Under the pieces are notes generated by a model. It was not told the origin of the DNA. It did no database searches and saw only the letters and a list, made by a program, of their open reading frames with translations. Positions 6,935 through 14,972 of a stretch of DNA of 41,078 nucleotides are shown here, one piece after another; the first letter of the stretch is position 1; every line of letters begins with the position of its first letter. Origin of the DNA: a virus; the IMG/VR virus record IMGVR_UViG_3300021389_001695, positions 1 to 41,078 of that record. One strand, written 5' to 3'. The position numbers and the translations under genes are program-made.

Positions 6935-7939
6935 ATGTTACGGTTCAAACACTATTTAATGGAGCAATCCATGTATAAGCATCTAACAGCTGGTGAGCTG
7001 CTGAAGCCCGGTCGTGAAGGCCGTGGTATTACTGTCGTTAATAAGATTAATGATGGCGAAGAGTTTCTCCTGCAAGCCGGCGGAACTGTACGGCTCAAGA
7101 AAGACGCAGAAACCATTAAGAAATTCAAGTCTGCTCTTGATGTTCGTGATGCTAAGACTCTTAATACTATTGCATTTGACGGGCAAGACGGAAAGACTTA
7201 TATGCTTAAGCATTTTTCAAAGTCTCCTGAGTTCGGTGGCAAGGGTGCTGGTTCTGGTACTCGTGCAGAAGACGAAGCATTGACCGCGTTCAAGAAAGAA
7301 TTGTTTAATGTTTTACAAGATGAAAATGTACCGTTCATCTATTTGAAAATAGGTAAGAGAACTGAAAAGGTTTCTGAGATTGCAAGTACACCGGGTACAC
7401 CTAAAGCCGATTTCCACATGATGGATCCTACAGGCAAAGAAGTCTTTTGGATCTCTCATAAGAAAGGCCGGAAGGCAAATGACTTTCAGCAGTATGGTGG
7501 CATGGTAGAGATTCAATCAGAATCCGAAGTAAAACAATTTGTAAAAGATCTAAAGGCAGCACTGCAAAAAGATCATGGTGATGCTAACAAATTTCCTATG
7601 AAAACTGGATACTATCGTCCAGTCAAATCTCGTTCAGTCATTAACAAAACAATGTACGGTAAAGATTACAGAGGCGGAAAAGCAACAGGTAGACAAAACA
7701 TTGATGTCCTCTATCAAGGACCAATGCTGCTTAAGAAAATCAAAGACGGTGCAACTCCGACTTACGAAATAAGATCTAACCACACAGTACTTCACAGCGA
7801 AACACCGCGTGGTGATTATCAAGCGTACTACTATGTCAGACCAGAGCAAGCAAAGAATCAATTCGGCATCCGCGGAGGAAGATTCTTTATTGTATCGAAG
7901 ATGACAGCAACCAAAAATAGAAATGCGAAGCAGATTTAA
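6935..7939 (+). CDS. Putative packaged protein with capsid-targeting-like N-terminus
   Basis: A 334-residue basic protein whose start, F4-K-H-Y-L-M-E10, fits the pattern F-x-x-[YF]-[IL]-x-E shared by several genes downstream. In T4 a similar short N-terminal capsid-targeting sequence directs internal proteins into the prohead and is cut by protease gp21 after [LI]-x-E. The rest (an HMMDPTGKEVFWISHKKG segment and an RPEQAKNQFGIRGGRFF C-terminal stretch) resembles uncharacterised proteins of marine T4-like phages. Packaging is inferred from the N-terminus and the position in this cluster. Confidence 0.55.
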   Translation: MLRFKHYLMEQSMYKHLTAGELLKPGREGRGITVVNKINDGEEFLLQAGGTVRLKKDAETIKKFKSALDVRDAKTLNTIAFDGQDGKTYMLKHFSKSPEFGGKGAGSGTRAEDEALTAFKKELFNVLQDENVPFIYLKIGKRTEKVSEIASTPGTPKADFHMMDPTGKEVFWISHKKGRKANDFQQYGGMVEIQSESEVKQFVKDLKAALQKDHGDANKFPMKTGYYRPVKSRSVINKTMYGKDYRGGKATGRQNIDVLYQGPMLLKKIKDGATPTYEIRSNHTVLHSETPRGDYQAYYYVRPEQAKNQFGIRGGRFFIVSKMTATKNRNAKQI

Positions 7940-9166
7940 ATGAACTTTTCTACTTTTATAACCGAAGAAAAAAATACCCATATGACTCACATCGAGGATA
8001 AGGTTATCTACGGTGGAGTTAAAGGTACACGTGATGCTATCATGGCTTTACGATCTCTTCGTGATATGTTAGGAGGCAAACATGCTGGCAATGTATCTGT
8101 TAAGTGGGATGGTGCTCCTGCTGTGTTTTGTGGCACTGATCCTCGGGATGGAAGATTCTTCGTGGCGAAAAAAGGAATCTTTAATAAGTCTCCCAAAGTA
8201 TACAAGAGCGATGCGGATATTGATGCTGACACATCTGGCGATCTTGCTGACAAGCTTAAACTTGCTCTTAAATATCTACCAGAGCTCGGGATAAAAGGAG
8301 TAGTCCAAGGTGACTTCTTGTATTCAAAATCTGATATTAAGACTAAAAAAATCGATGGTAAAGCGTATGTCACGTTTCACCCCAACACAATTGTTTATGC
8401 GGTTCCGGCTGGGACGGAAATGGCCAAGCAAATTAAAGCAACAAAGATTGGAATCGTATGGCACACCACGTATACGGGCAAAACATTTGAATCTATGAAA
8501 GCAACGTATGGTGTCAAAGTAAATAGTTTCAATCAATCAAAGAACGTTTGGTCTCAAGATGCCATGCTTCGTGACATGACTAAATATACTATGTCAAAGA
8601 AAGAAACTGATCAAGTAAACGATTATCTTAAAACCGCAGGATATATCTTCAATCGTATTGCAGGCTCTACTCTACGCCAACTTGAGAACAACCAAGATCT
8701 GGCTAAACTCATTGAAACTCATGCTAATACCTATGTACGAGCAGGTGCACTTCCACCAGATCCAAAGAAAAGAGTCGATGCTCTCATTAAATTCATTTCA
8801 AATAAATATCAAAAAGAGATGGATAAAAGATCTACCGAAAAGGGTAAAGCTGCACAGCAGAAAAAGCTTAACGATATTCTAGCATTCTTTTCAAATAAGA
8901 ATAGACAAAGTTTAATTCAAATGTTTGAATTGCAAAAAGTTATCGTTCTTGCAAAATTAAAACTTATAAATACTCTAAACAGGTTGAATAGCGTATCTAC
9001 GTTTTTAAAAACTAAGAAAGGATATCGCGTAACAGGCCAAGAAGGTTATGTTGCAATCGATAAACTTGGTGGTGATGCAGTGAAAATAGTGGACCGAATG
9101 GAATTCTCATTCGCAAACTTTTCACCCGATATATTAAAAGGATGGGATAAACCAGGGAGAAATTAG
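7940..9166 (+). CDS. Ligase/nucleotidyltransferase-fold protein with capsid-targeting-like N-terminus
   Basis: A 408-residue protein. It starts F3-S-T-F-I-T-E9, again the pattern of a T4-like capsid-targeting peptide with an [IL]-x-E cut site. It then has V-K55-W-D-G58, which looks like motif I (K-x-D-G) of the covalent nucleotidyltransferase superfamily of DNA ligases, RNA ligases and capping enzymes. The later segments FFVAKKGIF (73-81), VVQGDFLY (121-128) and IGIVWHTTY have the spacing expected for further motifs. The C-terminal ~200 residues are helical and basic. I infer an RNA- or DNA-ligase-like enzyme. Which substrate it joins, or whether it is active, cannot be seen. Start ATG 7940 abuts the previous stop. 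Confidence 0.55.
   Translation: MNFSTFITEEKNTHMTHIEDKVIYGGVKGTRDAIMALRSLRDMLGGKHAGNVSVKWDGAPAVFCGTDPRDGRFFVAKKGIFNKSPKVYKSDADIDADTSGDLADKLKLALKYLPELGIKGVVQGDFLYSKSDIKTKKIDGKAYVTFHPNTIVYAVPAGTEMAKQIKATKIGIVWHTTYTGKTFESMKATYGVKVNSFNQSKNVWSQDAMLRDMTKYTMSKKETDQVNDYLKTAGYIFNRIAGSTLRQLENNQDLAKLIETHANTYVRAGALPPDPKKRVDALIKFISNKYQKEMDKRSTEKGKAAQQKKLNDILAFFSNKNRQSLIQMFELQKVIVLAKLKLINTLNRLNSVSTFLKTKKGYRVTGQEGYVAIDKLGGDAVKIVDRMEFSFANFSPDILKGWDKPGRN
8965..8972 (+). promoter_or_regulatory. Possible T4-type late promoter inside the ligase-like gene
   Basis: The octamer TATAAATA lies about 195 bases before the basic-protein gene at 9167. It matches the late core exactly, but lies within coding sequence and may be a chance match. 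Confidence 0.3.
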
Positions 9167-9598
9167 ATGGCAAAACCGCTGTCATTCAAAGACTTTATGA
9201 TCGTGGACTTACGTCCAGGTGAACCAGAAGAAATTCAATATCAGGCTCATAAAGCTAAGAAGGCTGTGAGCACTTCAGAAGAACTCTCCATACAAGGTAG
9301 ACGAAAGCTTGCACGTAATATGAAGCGGCGCAAGACTCAACTTAAACTTGCTCGCAAGCGCGCTCGCAAGAGGCTAGCTAAGACCGATGTTCTTAAGCGC
9401 AGATCTCGTCGTGCAGCCAGAGGAACCTTTGCAGATAAGCTAGCTGGTAAAGGTGTAAAGAAGAGTCAACTTTCAGTAGCTAAGAAGAAACAGATTGAGA
9501 AGCGTTTGAAGCAAGGTGGCTGGCAACAGCGGATGAAGATCTTGCAACGCCGCTTAATGCCTAAGAAACGTCGTGCGGAGATTTCTCGTAAAAGATGA
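9167..9598 (+). CDS. Very basic Arg/Lys-rich protein, likely packaged
   Basis: A 143-residue protein dominated by Arg and Lys (for example KLARNMKRRK, ARKRARKRLAK, LKRRSRRAARG), resembling a family I know from marine T4-like phages. The N-terminus has F7-K-D-F, as in the neighbouring capsid-targeting-like starts, but a clear [IL]-x-E is replaced by I-V-D. The composition suggests DNA or RNA binding, comparable with the basic internal proteins of the T4 head. It lies one base after the ligase-like gene and overlaps the next gene by four bases (ATGA). Confidence 0.6.
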   Translation: MAKPLSFKDFMIVDLRPGEPEEIQYQAHKAKKAVSTSEELSIQGRRKLARNMKRRKTQLKLARKRARKRLAKTDVLKRRSRRAARGTFADKLAGKGVKKSQLSVAKKKQIEKRLKQGGWQQRMKILQRRLMPKKRRAEISRKR

Positions 9599-10656
9599 TT
9601 AGTTCATTTAGATCATACCTTGTTGAAGAAGAAAAGACGGTTTATTTTACTTTCGGTAGAATGAATCCTCCTACTATTGGTCATGAGAAACTCTTGTCTT
9701 CTCTAGCTAAAAAAGCAGGTAGAAATCCTTATCGCATTTTCATATCTCCATCTCAAGATAAAGATAAAAATCCACTAGACTATAAAACAAAAGTCAAGTT
9801 TGCACGAAGAATGTTTCCAAAGTATGCTCGCTCTATCGTAATGACTCCTACCGTTCGTAATGTTATGGATGTTGCATCTAAGATATACGATGAAGGATTT
9901 AAAAATGTAGTGATGGTGGTTGGCTCAGATAGAATTAGAGAGTTTGAAGCTCGTCTCAACGCAGTAAACGGTAAAAAAGGTCGCCACGGATTCTTTAACT
10001 TTCAAAGGATTTCAGTCATTAGCGCCGGTGAAAGAGATCCAGATGCTGAAGGAACATCTGGAATGTCTGCATCTAAAATGCGTAAGGCTGCAACAGATAA
10101 AGACTTTACCGCATTCTCTCAAGGCCTACCAAAGAATGTTTCTACAGCAGATGCAAAAGCTATTTACAATGCTGTTCGTAAAGGAATGGGCCTTAAAGAA
10201 CAAACAGAATATCATAATCATGTACAGCTTCAGAAAGTTTCAGAAACTCGTGAAGCATATATCAAAGGCCAGCTTTTCAACGTTGGAGATACGGTAGTCA
10301 TAAAAGATACTGATGAATTAGCAGAAGTCAAAGTGCTAGGATCTAACTATGTTATTGTTGAAAGCGAAGGCAAAACATTGCGCAAATGGCTAGACGCAGT
10401 TGATATTCTTGAAAAGACTAGTTCACCCCAAGATCCAGATATTAAAGACCGTGAAGGCACACAGCCTAAAGCATATCATTCAGGCATTAAGTCTAAGTCT
10501 ACTAAAGCTAGGCGAGATGCGCATTTTAAGAAGGGCGCAAAGAAAGATGACGATGATGCATCTGCATACAAGCCAGCACCCGGTGATGCAACCGCCAAAA
10601 CAAAACCTAGTAAACACACAAAACGCTTTAAGGCTATGTTCGGAGATAACAAATGA
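9595..10656 (+). CDS. HxGH-type nucleotidyltransferase (NMN adenylyltransferase-like) with capsid-targeting-like N-terminus
   Basis: A 353-residue protein. Residues 5-11 (F-R-S-Y-L-V-E) fit the packaged-protein pattern. The catalytic region has G21-R-M-N-P-P-T-I-G-H30, the [H/T]-x-G-H signature of the cytidylyltransferase/NMN adenylyltransferase fold, and S158-A-S-K-M-R163, which corresponds to the family's S-x-[TS]-x-x-R nucleotide-binding motif. VVGSDR lies between them as expected. The family includes enzymes that make NAD from NMN and ATP. The specific substrate here is not proven. After about residue 200 comes a strand-rich segment with a KOW-like pattern (FNVGDTVVIKDTDELAEVKVLG) and a basic tail. 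Confidence 0.65.
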   Translation: MISSFRSYLVEEEKTVYFTFGRMNPPTIGHEKLLSSLAKKAGRNPYRIFISPSQDKDKNPLDYKTKVKFARRMFPKYARSIVMTPTVRNVMDVASKIYDEGFKNVVMVVGSDRIREFEARLNAVNGKKGRHGFFNFQRISVISAGERDPDAEGTSGMSASKMRKAATDKDFTAFSQGLPKNVSTADAKAIYNAVRKGMGLKEQTEYHNHVQLQKVSETREAYIKGQLFNVGDTVVIKDTDELAEVKVLGSNYVIVESEGKTLRKWLDAVDILEKTSSPQDPDIKDREGTQPKAYHSGIKSKSTKARRDAHFKKGAKKDDDDASAYKPAPGDATAKTKPSKHTKRFKAMFGDNK

Positions 10657-10904
10657 TTCAGTTTAAGTCATATATTACAGAAGAAGAAAAGAAGGGTTTA
10701 GCAGCTAAAGCTGAGAAGTCTGGTATGCCTATCGGTATTCTTCGCAAAGTTTACAACCGCGGCATGGCCGCATGGAAAACTGGCCACAGACCGGGAACTA
10801 CGCCTCAACAATGGGCAATGGCTCGAGTCAACTCATTCGTCACTAAGTCTTCTGGTACTTGGGGCAAGGCAGACAAAGATCTAGCAGCAAAGGTAAAAGG
10901 ATAA
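10653..10904 (+). CDS. DUF5824-like small protein with capsid-targeting-like N-terminus
   Basis: An 83-residue protein starting F4-K-S-Y-I-T-E10, another match to F-x-x-[YF]-[IL]-x-E. The remainder (GMPIGILRKVYNRGMAAWKTG then RPGTTPQQWAMARVNSF) matches a small conserved phage family, DUF5824 from memory, which occurs both as a free protein and as a domain in larger phage proteins. Its function is unknown. It overlaps its neighbours by ATGA upstream and TAATG downstream. Confidence 0.65.
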   Translation: MIQFKSYITEEEKKGLAAKAEKSGMPIGILRKVYNRGMAAWKTGHRPGTTPQQWAMARVNSFVTKSSGTWGKADKDLAAKVKG

Positions 10905-11743
10905 TGAAAACGTTCGAACAAATTAGAGAAGGTGTCACCGGTGCTGTAGCTGGTGGAGTCGCTGGAGGTTTAGCCGGTGGTCCTGCAGGAGCAGCAGCCG
11001 GTGCTTATCTCGGCCACAAAATTCAGCAAGCAGCTGGTAAAAAGAAAAAAGATCCTAAGCCTACTACGATTGGTCCTGATGGAAAGCAAAAAACATCTGA
11101 AGGCAAAGAAGACTTTAAGCCACATATGATGTATGATCCAAAGACTGGTAAAGGGTACATGGCTAAGAAGTATGAAGATCATGTTCGTATGGATAAGATG
11201 GGTTATACTCACGACAAGCCTGATGTTAAAGAAGATTCAGATGCAGTAAAAGCATTCCTTGCTAAAGGCGGTAAGATCAAGAAGCTTCCACCAGGGAAAG
11301 CACAAGGCTATCATGGCAAAGATGATCCGGGCAAAGACGTACATGGTGTAATGTCTAAGCCTGACACCAAGCAGATTGGCACTCGTAAGAAAGTCAAGTC
11401 AATGGCTCGTGAGAACTACCAAGTACAGCCATATAAAGATGGTAAGAAAGCTGGACCAGCTAAATCATTTGGTGGAAACCTGAAAAAAGCTACTGCGCAT
11501 GCTAGTGCAATGAAAAAAGCAGGTAAAGGAGACCATCGAGTTCATAAAGAAGCCAGCCAAGTTGATGAGATCTCTAAAAATACTGCGGGATCATATGTCA
11601 AAAAAGCTTCAGATAATATGAGTAACCAAGCAGACAGAATGGCTCGAGCTCAGCGTGGCGATGGAACAATGGACAAGGCAGCTAATAAGTTTGTTAATCG
11701 TCGTAAAGGTATTGCAAGAGCTGTAAGCCGGTTAACTAAGTAG
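10904..11743 (+). CDS. Glycine-zipper protein with packaged-protein N-terminus
   Basis: A 279-residue basic protein beginning M-K-T-F4-E-Q-I-R-E9-G, very close to the M-K-T-start and I-x-E of T4 internal-protein targeting peptides. Residues ~10-40 are a run of small residues with G-x-x-x-G/A spacing (VAGGVAGGLAGGPAGAAAG), a glycine zipper able to insert in membranes. The middle is Lys/Gly-rich and disordered. Near the C-terminus, VDEISKNTAGSYVKKASDN matches an I-S-x-x-T-x-x-S-Y-x-x-K-A motif seen in head-associated proteins of marine phages. ATG 10904 is used, since a longer reading from 10859 would overlap the previous gene by 46 bases. Confidence 0.6.
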   Translation: MKTFEQIREGVTGAVAGGVAGGLAGGPAGAAAGAYLGHKIQQAAGKKKKDPKPTTIGPDGKQKTSEGKEDFKPHMMYDPKTGKGYMAKKYEDHVRMDKMGYTHDKPDVKEDSDAVKAFLAKGGKIKKLPPGKAQGYHGKDDPGKDVHGVMSKPDTKQIGTRKKVKSMARENYQVQPYKDGKKAGPAKSFGGNLKKATAHASAMKKAGKGDHRVHKEASQVDEISKNTAGSYVKKASDNMSNQADRMARAQRGDGTMDKAANKFVNRRKGIARAVSRLTK

Positions 11744-11752
11744 GAGTAAGAC

Positions 11753-12190
11753 ATGCCATTAGGTAAAGACGCAGATGCTGGTGATTATGTAAAGGATTTT
11801 CAAAAGTCCGATGCACCACAGTTTAAAGGTAAATCAAAAGACAAGCGTCGTAAGATGGCAGTGGCAGCATTCCTTGCACAACGTAAAACTAAAAAAGAAG
11901 AAAAGAATTGTGGTTGTGGGCAAACACCATGCAAAACACACGGTGTAAAAGAATCCACTGATCTTAATGAAGAGATGATGTTCAAAGTCTCTATTGAAAA
12001 TCTACCGGACATGGTTATGATTGGTAGATCACCGAGTGAAGTTAAGTCTGCTCTTCGTAAGATAGTAAAGCAACCATCAATGATTACTAACGTGCAAAGA
12101 ATGACTAAGGCTCAGGTTAAAAAGCGTTGGAGAGATATGGCCATGTCTGGCGATCCAGAACAAAATGTCAAGGATAAGGGCGGAGACTGA
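11753..12190 (+). CDS. Conserved marine T4-like phage protein (PQFKGKS...KRRKMAVAAFL type)
   Basis: A 145-residue protein. The N-terminal part (GDYVKDFQKSDAPQFKGKSKDKRRKMAVAAFL) belongs to a short family I recognise from marine T4-like phages, whose function is unknown. A Cys-rich spot (NCGCGQTPCKTHG, residues ~50-62) could bind a metal. The C-terminal half is strand/helix alternating and basic. ATG follows GGAGTAAG closely, and the stop overlaps the next start as TGATG. It lies inside the packaged-protein operon. Confidence 0.6.
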   Translation: MPLGKDADAGDYVKDFQKSDAPQFKGKSKDKRRKMAVAAFLAQRKTKKEEKNCGCGQTPCKTHGVKESTDLNEEMMFKVSIENLPDMVMIGRSPSEVKSALRKIVKQPSMITNVQRMTKAQVKKRWRDMAMSGDPEQNVKDKGGD

Positions 12191-12675
12191 TGAAAAAACT
12201 CAAGCAACTAAGACTACCAGATGAAGGTACTTCTGAAGCTAAGAAACGAGCTTGTGAGATGACACCTGGACAAGTAAAAGAATACGGTGGTCCACAAATA
12301 TCTCGTGCGGAATATCTCAAAAAGCAAAAGCAAGCCGGCCAAGTCAAAGAAGATAAGTCTGAGTATGATGAAGAAGGTAAGATGATGAAAGATCAGCTTG
12401 ACATCGTAATGGATGCTGCTGATGAAATCTATGACATGGTTGATGACGACGATAATCTTCCTGAGTGGTGTCAGAATAAAATTACTAAAGCTGCAGACTA
12501 TATCGATAGTGTACGTGATTATATGATGTCACAGGATAAAGACAAAGATGATGACGACGATGATGAGCAGAAGGAAGGCTACGTATCAATGGCACAACAG
12601 CGTGCGGTATGGGCTACTCGAAAAGATGGCGGTAAAGGCCACCCTGACAACAAGAAAAAGAAAAAGAAGAAGTGA
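12190..12675 (+). CDS. Acidic protein with poly-Asp and poly-Lys tracts
   Basis: A 161-residue protein with opposite charge blocks: an acidic middle (EIYDMVDDDDNL, then DKDKDDDDDDEQ) and a C-terminus ending in a run of lysines. A segment near the end (YVSMAQQRAVWATRKDGGKG) resembles a tail segment found on several small marine-phage proteins. Function unknown; a scaffold-like or internal head role is possible from composition and position. The start overlaps the previous stop (TGATG), and the end overlaps the GTG start of the radical SAM gene. Confidence 0.55.
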   Translation: MKKLKQLRLPDEGTSEAKKRACEMTPGQVKEYGGPQISRAEYLKKQKQAGQVKEDKSEYDEEGKMMKDQLDIVMDAADEIYDMVDDDDNLPEWCQNKITKAADYIDSVRDYMMSQDKDKDDDDDDEQKEGYVSMAQQRAVWATRKDGGKGHPDNKKKKKKK

Positions 12676-13673
12676 ATGAATTCGTATCAATAAGACCTTT
12701 AGCTAAATATGATATTTTTGTAGATTGGTTTATTGGAAAGCGCTGTAATTATGATTGTACGTATTGCACTGAAGATCTACATGATAATATATCAAAGCAT
12801 CAGACTTTTGTACAGATAAAAAAACTAATAGATAATTTATCTAAGAAACTTGAAGATAGAGAAATACAATTAAGCATAACCGGAGGAGAACCAACAGTAC
12901 ACCCAAGCTTTATTGATATATGCCACTATATAAAGAAAAAGAAGAATATACAATATCTGACAGTGACTACAAACGGAAGCCGAATGGCAGATTATTATAT
13001 TGAGCTTTTGTATTCAGTAAATCAAATCACGTTTAGTCAGCATTTTGAGACGGCAAAAAATTCTGTTTATTTAAAAAAGCTAAAAGAAATTAATGAATTT
13101 TCTCCCGGCGTAGTTAATGTACAAGTTATGTTTAATGCTAAACATTTTGAAGAGGCAAAGGAAGCGGTAGAATTTTATAAAGCAAACGAGATAAGATATA
13201 CTCTAAGAAAAATAAGGCATAAGATTTTACCGATTAGAGAATATGATACTTCAAGTTATGATTATACTGATAGACAATTAGACTGGTTTGATAAACAACA
13301 GAATAAGAAAAGACCTAACACTGTTGTGCACCATCGATGGCATGAAAAGATTACATTACCCGCTGGTGAAGCAGCATACAAAGAAAGAATAGATCCTAAA
13401 GAAGTACATGTAAATGAAATTAGTTCTAACAATTTGCAATACTTTAAAGATTGGACATGCTACGCAGGATTAAAAGGATTGCATTTAAGACCAGATGGCA
13501 CAGTCTATAGAGGTAATTGCCGGATGGGTGGAGAGATTGGAAATATATTAGATAATGATTTTGAATTGCCAAGTGAGCCAATAGTATGCGACGGAAGAAG
13601 ATGCTTTTGTGCTCATGAAATAAATCTGTTAAAGTATAAAAGGACAGACAGATATGTCAAGAATTACATTTAA
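12672..13673 (+). CDS. Radical SAM enzyme with SPASM-like C-terminus
   Basis: A 333-residue protein with the 4Fe-4S motif C25-x3-C29-x2-C32, a G-G-E-P motif in the following strand region, and a cysteine-bearing C-terminal domain (WTCYAGLKGLHLRPDGTVYRGNCR, then CDGRRCFCA) typical of SPASM/twitch radical SAM enzymes that modify peptides or other large substrates. It starts with GTG in a GTGA overlap. It is visibly more A/T-rich and uses more AGA and ATA codons than its neighbours, which suggests separate acquisition. It interrupts an otherwise head-protein-like operon. No substrate peptide is obvious nearby. Confidence 0.8.
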   Translation: MNEFVSIRPLAKYDIFVDWFIGKRCNYDCTYCTEDLHDNISKHQTFVQIKKLIDNLSKKLEDREIQLSITGGEPTVHPSFIDICHYIKKKKNIQYLTVTTNGSRMADYYIELLYSVNQITFSQHFETAKNSVYLKKLKEINEFSPGVVNVQVMFNAKHFEEAKEAVEFYKANEIRYTLRKIRHKILPIREYDTSSYDYTDRQLDWFDKQQNKKRPNTVVHHRWHEKITLPAGEAAYKERIDPKEVHVNEISSNNLQYFKDWTCYAGLKGLHLRPDGTVYRGNCRMGGEIGNILDNDFELPSEPIVCDGRRCFCAHEINLLKYKRTDRYVKNYI

Positions 13674-13947
13674 AAGCTTTGTTAAGCTAGATGAAAAAAA
13701 ATTAACTGGCAAGGATAGCAAGGGTCATTATCGAGCAACTGAAAAAGGTGCTGGTATGACAGCTAAAGGTGTTGCTGCTGCTCGAAGGGAAAACCCAGGA
13801 AGTAAATTGCAAACTGCTGTAACTGCAAAGCCTAGCACTCTTAAGCCCGGCGGTAAAGCTGCGAAGAGGCGTAAATCTTTTTGCGCTAGATCTCGCAGTT
13901 GGACAGGTGAAAGAGGTAAGGCGGCTAGACGCAGATGGAACTGTTAA
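13654..13947 (+). CDS. DUF6321-like protein with capsid-targeting-like start
   Basis: A 97-residue basic protein. From about residue 35 it matches a well-spread phage family (MTAKGVAAARRENPGSKLQTAV, GGKAAKRRKSFCAR, ending RRRWNC), DUF6321 from memory. The region between SFCAR and RRWNC is shorter than I recall for other members. The start F6-K-S-F-V-K-L-D-E14 fits the F-x-x-[YF]...L-x-E pattern of the neighbouring putative packaged proteins. It overlaps the end of the radical SAM gene by 20 bases, with AAAGGA upstream as ribosome-binding site. Confidence 0.65.
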   Translation: MSRITFKSFVKLDEKKLTGKDSKGHYRATEKGAGMTAKGVAAARRENPGSKLQTAVTAKPSTLKPGGKAAKRRKSFCARSRSWTGERGKAARRRWNC

Positions 13948-14231
13948 CTATTATGGCTACAGAAACAAACACACGATTAGATAGAATCGAAGAAAAACTC
14001 GACAAACTTACCGATGCTATGGTTTCTATGGCTAGGGCAGAAGAGAAGATATCAGGCTTGCAAGACGATCACGATAAAATGTATCAAAGAATGAACCGTT
14101 TTTCTGAAAAGTTAGACGTTATTGAAAAAAAGGTTGATGAAAATTCACGTACTGTTAACCTTATAAATAAAGTTGTATATGCGGCTGTAGTCGCAGCCGT
14201 TGGGACGTATGTGGCCCACATGTGGATGTAA
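13935..14231 (+). CDS. Coiled-coil protein with C-terminal membrane anchor (XhlA/holin-like)
   Basis: A 98-residue protein: a heptad-patterned coiled coil (RLDRIEEKLDKLTDAM... through KLDVIEKKVDENSRTV) followed by one transmembrane helix at the very C-terminus (VVYAAVVAAVGTYVAHMW). This layout is that of XhlA-type haemolysin/holin-accessory proteins and some phage membrane anchors. ATG 13953 is an alternative start that gives a more typical N-terminus. Neither start has an ideal ribosome-binding site. A role in lysis is inference. Confidence 0.55.
   Translation: MELLTIMATETNTRLDRIEEKLDKLTDAMVSMARAEEKISGLQDDHDKMYQRMNRFSEKLDVIEKKVDENSRTVNLINKVVYAAVVAAVGTYVAHMWM
14162..14169 (+). promoter_or_regulatory. 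Possible T4-type late promoter
   Basis: The octamer TATAAATA lies 75 bases before the EF-hand protein gene at 14244, inside the coiled-coil gene. Exact core match, otherwise unsupported. Confidence 0.35.
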
Positions 14232-14243
14232 TAGGAGAAACTA

Positions 14244-14972
14244 ATGTTTAACAATAATCCATTTAATGAGTACAGGGCCACTCTATCCGAAGGCCTCAAA
14301 GGTGATCAGCATAAGCTTGATCACGACAAAGATGGCGACATCGATGGAAAAGATTTTGCTGCACTGCGCGGTAAGAAGAAGAAGCCTAAAGACAAAGAAG
14401 AAAATGCTACAATGAATCCTAAAGTTGACGATAAGACTGCAAAGGCTTCAGCGGTTGAAGCTAAAGAAGATACTGAAGTCAATGAAATGCTTGGAGCTTT
14501 GAGCAAAAAGAAAGTGACACCAGCTATGAAAGATAGAGCTGCAAAAATGCAAGATGAAAAGCCTAAAGACAAAAAAGAAGAAGGTTACTATAAGGATAAG
14601 CAGATCAAAGCTCAGGATAAAGCAATGGGTGCTAAGCCTGTGCCTGCTCCTAAGAAAGAATCAAAAATCCGTGAAAGCTTGCTTGCTGTCCTTGAAGATA
14701 AGAAACATACTAAAGGTGCAGCAAAAGCTGAAGATCCAGTTCGTGGCAACAGCAATAAGAAAATGATGGATGCTCATGGTAAGCCAACTGATGCTGGTTT
14801 TGACGATGAGGAAGGCCATGATGATGCAGCTAAGGCTGGACGTGCTGGACCAAAAGCAAAAGCTCGTAACAGTGGAGATGCTACTAACCACGGCGATAAG
14901 AAAGTTATTAATAAAGTAAAAGAAGCATATGCTTCTATGTACGCAAAGAAAGAAGAAACAAATGGCGATTAA
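14244..14972 (+). CDS. EF-hand-containing, highly charged putative packaged protein
   Basis: A 242-residue very hydrophilic protein. Residues 26-37 form a dockerin-like calcium loop with Asp at positions 1, 3, 5, 7, 9 and 12 (D26-H-D-K-D-G-D-I-D-G-K-D37). The N-terminus (F7-N-E-Y...L-S-E16-G) has a near-ideal gp21-type L-x-E/G cut site and fits the packaged-protein pattern. The remainder is Lys/Glu/Ala-rich with little order. Similar EF-hand-led proteins occur in marine T4-like phages. TAGGAG precedes the ATG. It may be an internal head protein that binds calcium; this is inference. Confidence 0.6.
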   Translation: MFNNNPFNEYRATLSEGLKGDQHKLDHDKDGDIDGKDFAALRGKKKKPKDKEENATMNPKVDDKTAKASAVEAKEDTEVNEMLGALSKKKVTPAMKDRAAKMQDEKPKDKKEEGYYKDKQIKAQDKAMGAKPVPAPKKESKIRESLLAVLEDKKHTKGAAKAEDPVRGNSNKKMMDAHGKPTDAGFDDEEGHDDAAKAGRAGPKAKARNSGDATNHGDKKVINKVKEAYASMYAKKEETNGD

